From Saccoglossus kowalevskii (taxonomy: Eukaryota; Hemichordata; Enteropneusta; Harrimaniidae): DNA of 21,028 nucleotides. Below are positions 19,810 through 21,028 of this stretch, in pieces. The notes beneath the pieces are model-generated. The model was not told where the DNA came from. It was given only the letters and a program-made list of their open reading frames with translations, and searched no databases. The stretch is taken from contig NW_003140293.1 in assembly GCF_000003605.2 (NCBI RefSeq), forward strand, positions 1 to 21,028, written 5' to 3'. Each line of letters opens with the position of its first letter. The stretch's first letter is position 1. The translations under genes and the position numbers were made by a program.

Positions 19810-20994
19810 ATGTGTGAAGTCCATGGAAAACATACAAGATTGAAGCCATTCCAGTGCAAACAATGCGAGAAATGCTTCACTCAGTCTTGTGATCTAAAAC
19901 TTCACATGCGTACACATACAGGATTGAAGCCATTTCAGTGCAAACAATGCGAGAAGTGTTTTACTCAGTCGGGGAATCTGAAGACTCACATGCGTACACA
20001 TACAGGATTGAAGCCATTTCAGTGCAAACAATGCAACAAATGCTTCAGTCAGTCTGTTAGTCTAAAATATCACATGCTTACACATACAGGATTGAAGCCA
20101 TTTCAGTGCAAACAATGTGCGAAGCCTTATACTAGTTCAAGTTATCTAAAAGTGCACATGCGTGTACATACAGGGGTAAAGCCATTTCAGTGCAAACAAT
20201 GTGACAGATGCTTCAATCAGTCTTGTAATCTAAAACAGCACATGCTTACACATACGGGATTGAAGCCATTTCGGTGCAAAAAATGCAAGAAATGCTTCAC
20301 CCAGTCTGGTAGTCTAAAATATCACATGCTTACACATACTGGATTGAAGTCATTTCAGTGCAAACAATGCCAGAAGTGTTTTACTCTGTCGGGGAATCTG
20401 AAGAAGCACATGCGTACACATACAGGATTAAAGCCTTTCCAGTGCAAACAATGCAAGAAATGCTTCACTCAGTCTGGTAATCTAAAAACTCACATGCTTA
20501 CACATACAGGATTGAAGCCATTTCAGTGCAAACAATGCAAGAAATGCTTCACTCAGTCTGGTGGTTTAAAATATCACACACTTACCCATACAGGATTGAA
20601 GCCATTTCAGTGCAAACAATGCGTGAAATGCTTCAATCAGTCTGGTGGTCTAAAAAATCACATCCAGTGCAAAGAATGTGAGAAGAGTTTTGTTTATTCA
20701 AGCGATCTAGGAGAACAGATGCACACTCGTAATATCCAGTCCATAAAGAACGCTGATCAGCTGGAGAATGGATCATTGTTCATGTTAGATTTTTTGAAAA
20801 GTACTCAAGAGGATAACATGAGTGGCATTGAACAAGTGAGTCAGGGAACAGAGACATTCAGAATGTACTTTCTTTCTAAAAATGAGATAGCATTGAAAGG
20901 GAATGAGAAGTTGAGTTATAAAATCGATAAACTGGACCAAAATGTTGTAAGAAGTAAGGGCACAGAAACCTTCAGACATGTGGTATTTTTCTAA
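19810..20994 (+). CDS. Zinc-finger gene B: poly-C2H2 protein, 394 codons, N-terminally truncated paralogue
   Basis: Likely a nuclear DNA-binding protein. Nine complete C2H2 fingers occupy residues 14-260 with TGLKPF linkers. A tenth (266-285) is cut after its first histidine and runs straight into an eleventh, degenerate slot that lacks both histidines (EQMHTR). An 87-residue tail (308-394) ends in HVVFF as in gene A. A stop codon (taa, 19807-19809) lies directly before the ATG, so this frame cannot extend upstream without splicing. The base context of the ATG is weak. The ancestral frame, REPKCVKSME in gene A's phase, is present but ends at a tga after a deletion removed the first finger. 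The product thus begins with only 13 residues before finger 1. Expression is unproven. Confidence 0.85.
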   Translation: MCEVHGKHTRLKPFQCKQCEKCFTQSCDLKLHMRTHTGLKPFQCKQCEKCFTQSGNLKTHMRTHTGLKPFQCKQCNKCFSQSVSLKYHMLTHTGLKPFQCKQCAKPYTSSSYLKVHMRVHTGVKPFQCKQCDRCFNQSCNLKQHMLTHTGLKPFRCKKCKKCFTQSGSLKYHMLTHTGLKSFQCKQCQKCFTLSGNLKKHMRTHTGLKPFQCKQCKKCFTQSGNLKTHMLTHTGLKPFQCKQCKKCFTQSGGLKYHTLTHTGLKPFQCKQCVKCFNQSGGLKNHIQCKECEKSFVYSSDLGEQMHTRNIQSIKNADQLENGSLFMLDFLKSTQEDNMSGIEQVSQGTETFRMYFLSKNEIALKGNEKLSYKIDKLDQNVVRSKGTETFRHVVFF

Positions 20995-21028
20995 TTCGTC
21001 ATATATGCAAAAGCGTGATGACGTTTAG
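20995..21028. other. 3' flank of gene B, still homologous to gene A
   Basis: ttcgtcatatatgcaaaagc, then gtgatgacg matches 3342-3375 with few changes, so the duplicated block extends past the window end. Confidence 0.7.

Noticed and set aside
1-21028. CRISPR array or bacterial operon
   Set aside because: Repeats of about 110 and 96 bp are contiguous without unique spacers of constant length, and the coding content and splice signals are animal.

Overview
The window looks like animal nuclear DNA, most likely from a marine invertebrate. It is AT-rich, has long gene-poor stretches, contains two C2H2 zinc-finger genes whose fingers sit in one large exon behind a strong splice acceptor, and carries the remains of an invertebrate-type tyrosine-recombinase retroelement, minisatellites and inverted-repeat elements. 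I cannot name the species. Mollusc, brachiopod and cephalochordate all fit, and I found no feature that decides between them. There is no bacterial or organelle signature.

Layout. Positions 1-537 are the 3' tail of a tyrosine-recombinase retroelement. Positions 528-965 are an array of units of about 110 bp. Positions 966-1167 are a conserved non-coding lead ending in a splice acceptor, and 1308-3341 is zinc-finger gene A, which is frame-broken in the middle. From 3342 to about 15450 lies AT-rich, mostly non-coding DNA. It holds a GTTAC-rich hairpin (3968-4017), a candidate inverted-repeat transposon of about 970 bp (4769-5738), a 96-bp minisatellite (9369-9912) flanked by AGCTCAG-rich repeats, a tetranucleotide microsatellite (10412-10484), a possible short first exon near a CTCF-like motif (11405-11553), and an inverted-repeat element of about 805 bp (13705-14509). 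From 15452 the first block is repeated: array units, a decayed recombinase (about 16005-16740), its tail (to about 17370), a much longer array (17367-19330, interrupted by a 698-bp insertion), the same lead and splice acceptor (to 19514), and zinc-finger gene B (19810-20994).

Main interpretation. The window holds two copies of one duplicated block (retroelement tail, 110-bp array, 5' flank, zinc-finger exon), with the gene copies about 18 kb apart. The retroelement lies between array units, and both block copies share its tail, so it was inserted before the duplication. Gene A and gene B then diverged in different ways. Gene A gained fingers, including a 255-bp internal duplication carrying three single-base insertions that together restore frame. 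Gene B lost its N-terminus and first finger and now opens in a different frame from the ancestral start. No second protein family is confidently present. The lone open frames in the middle 12 kb look like chance or repeat-derived frames.
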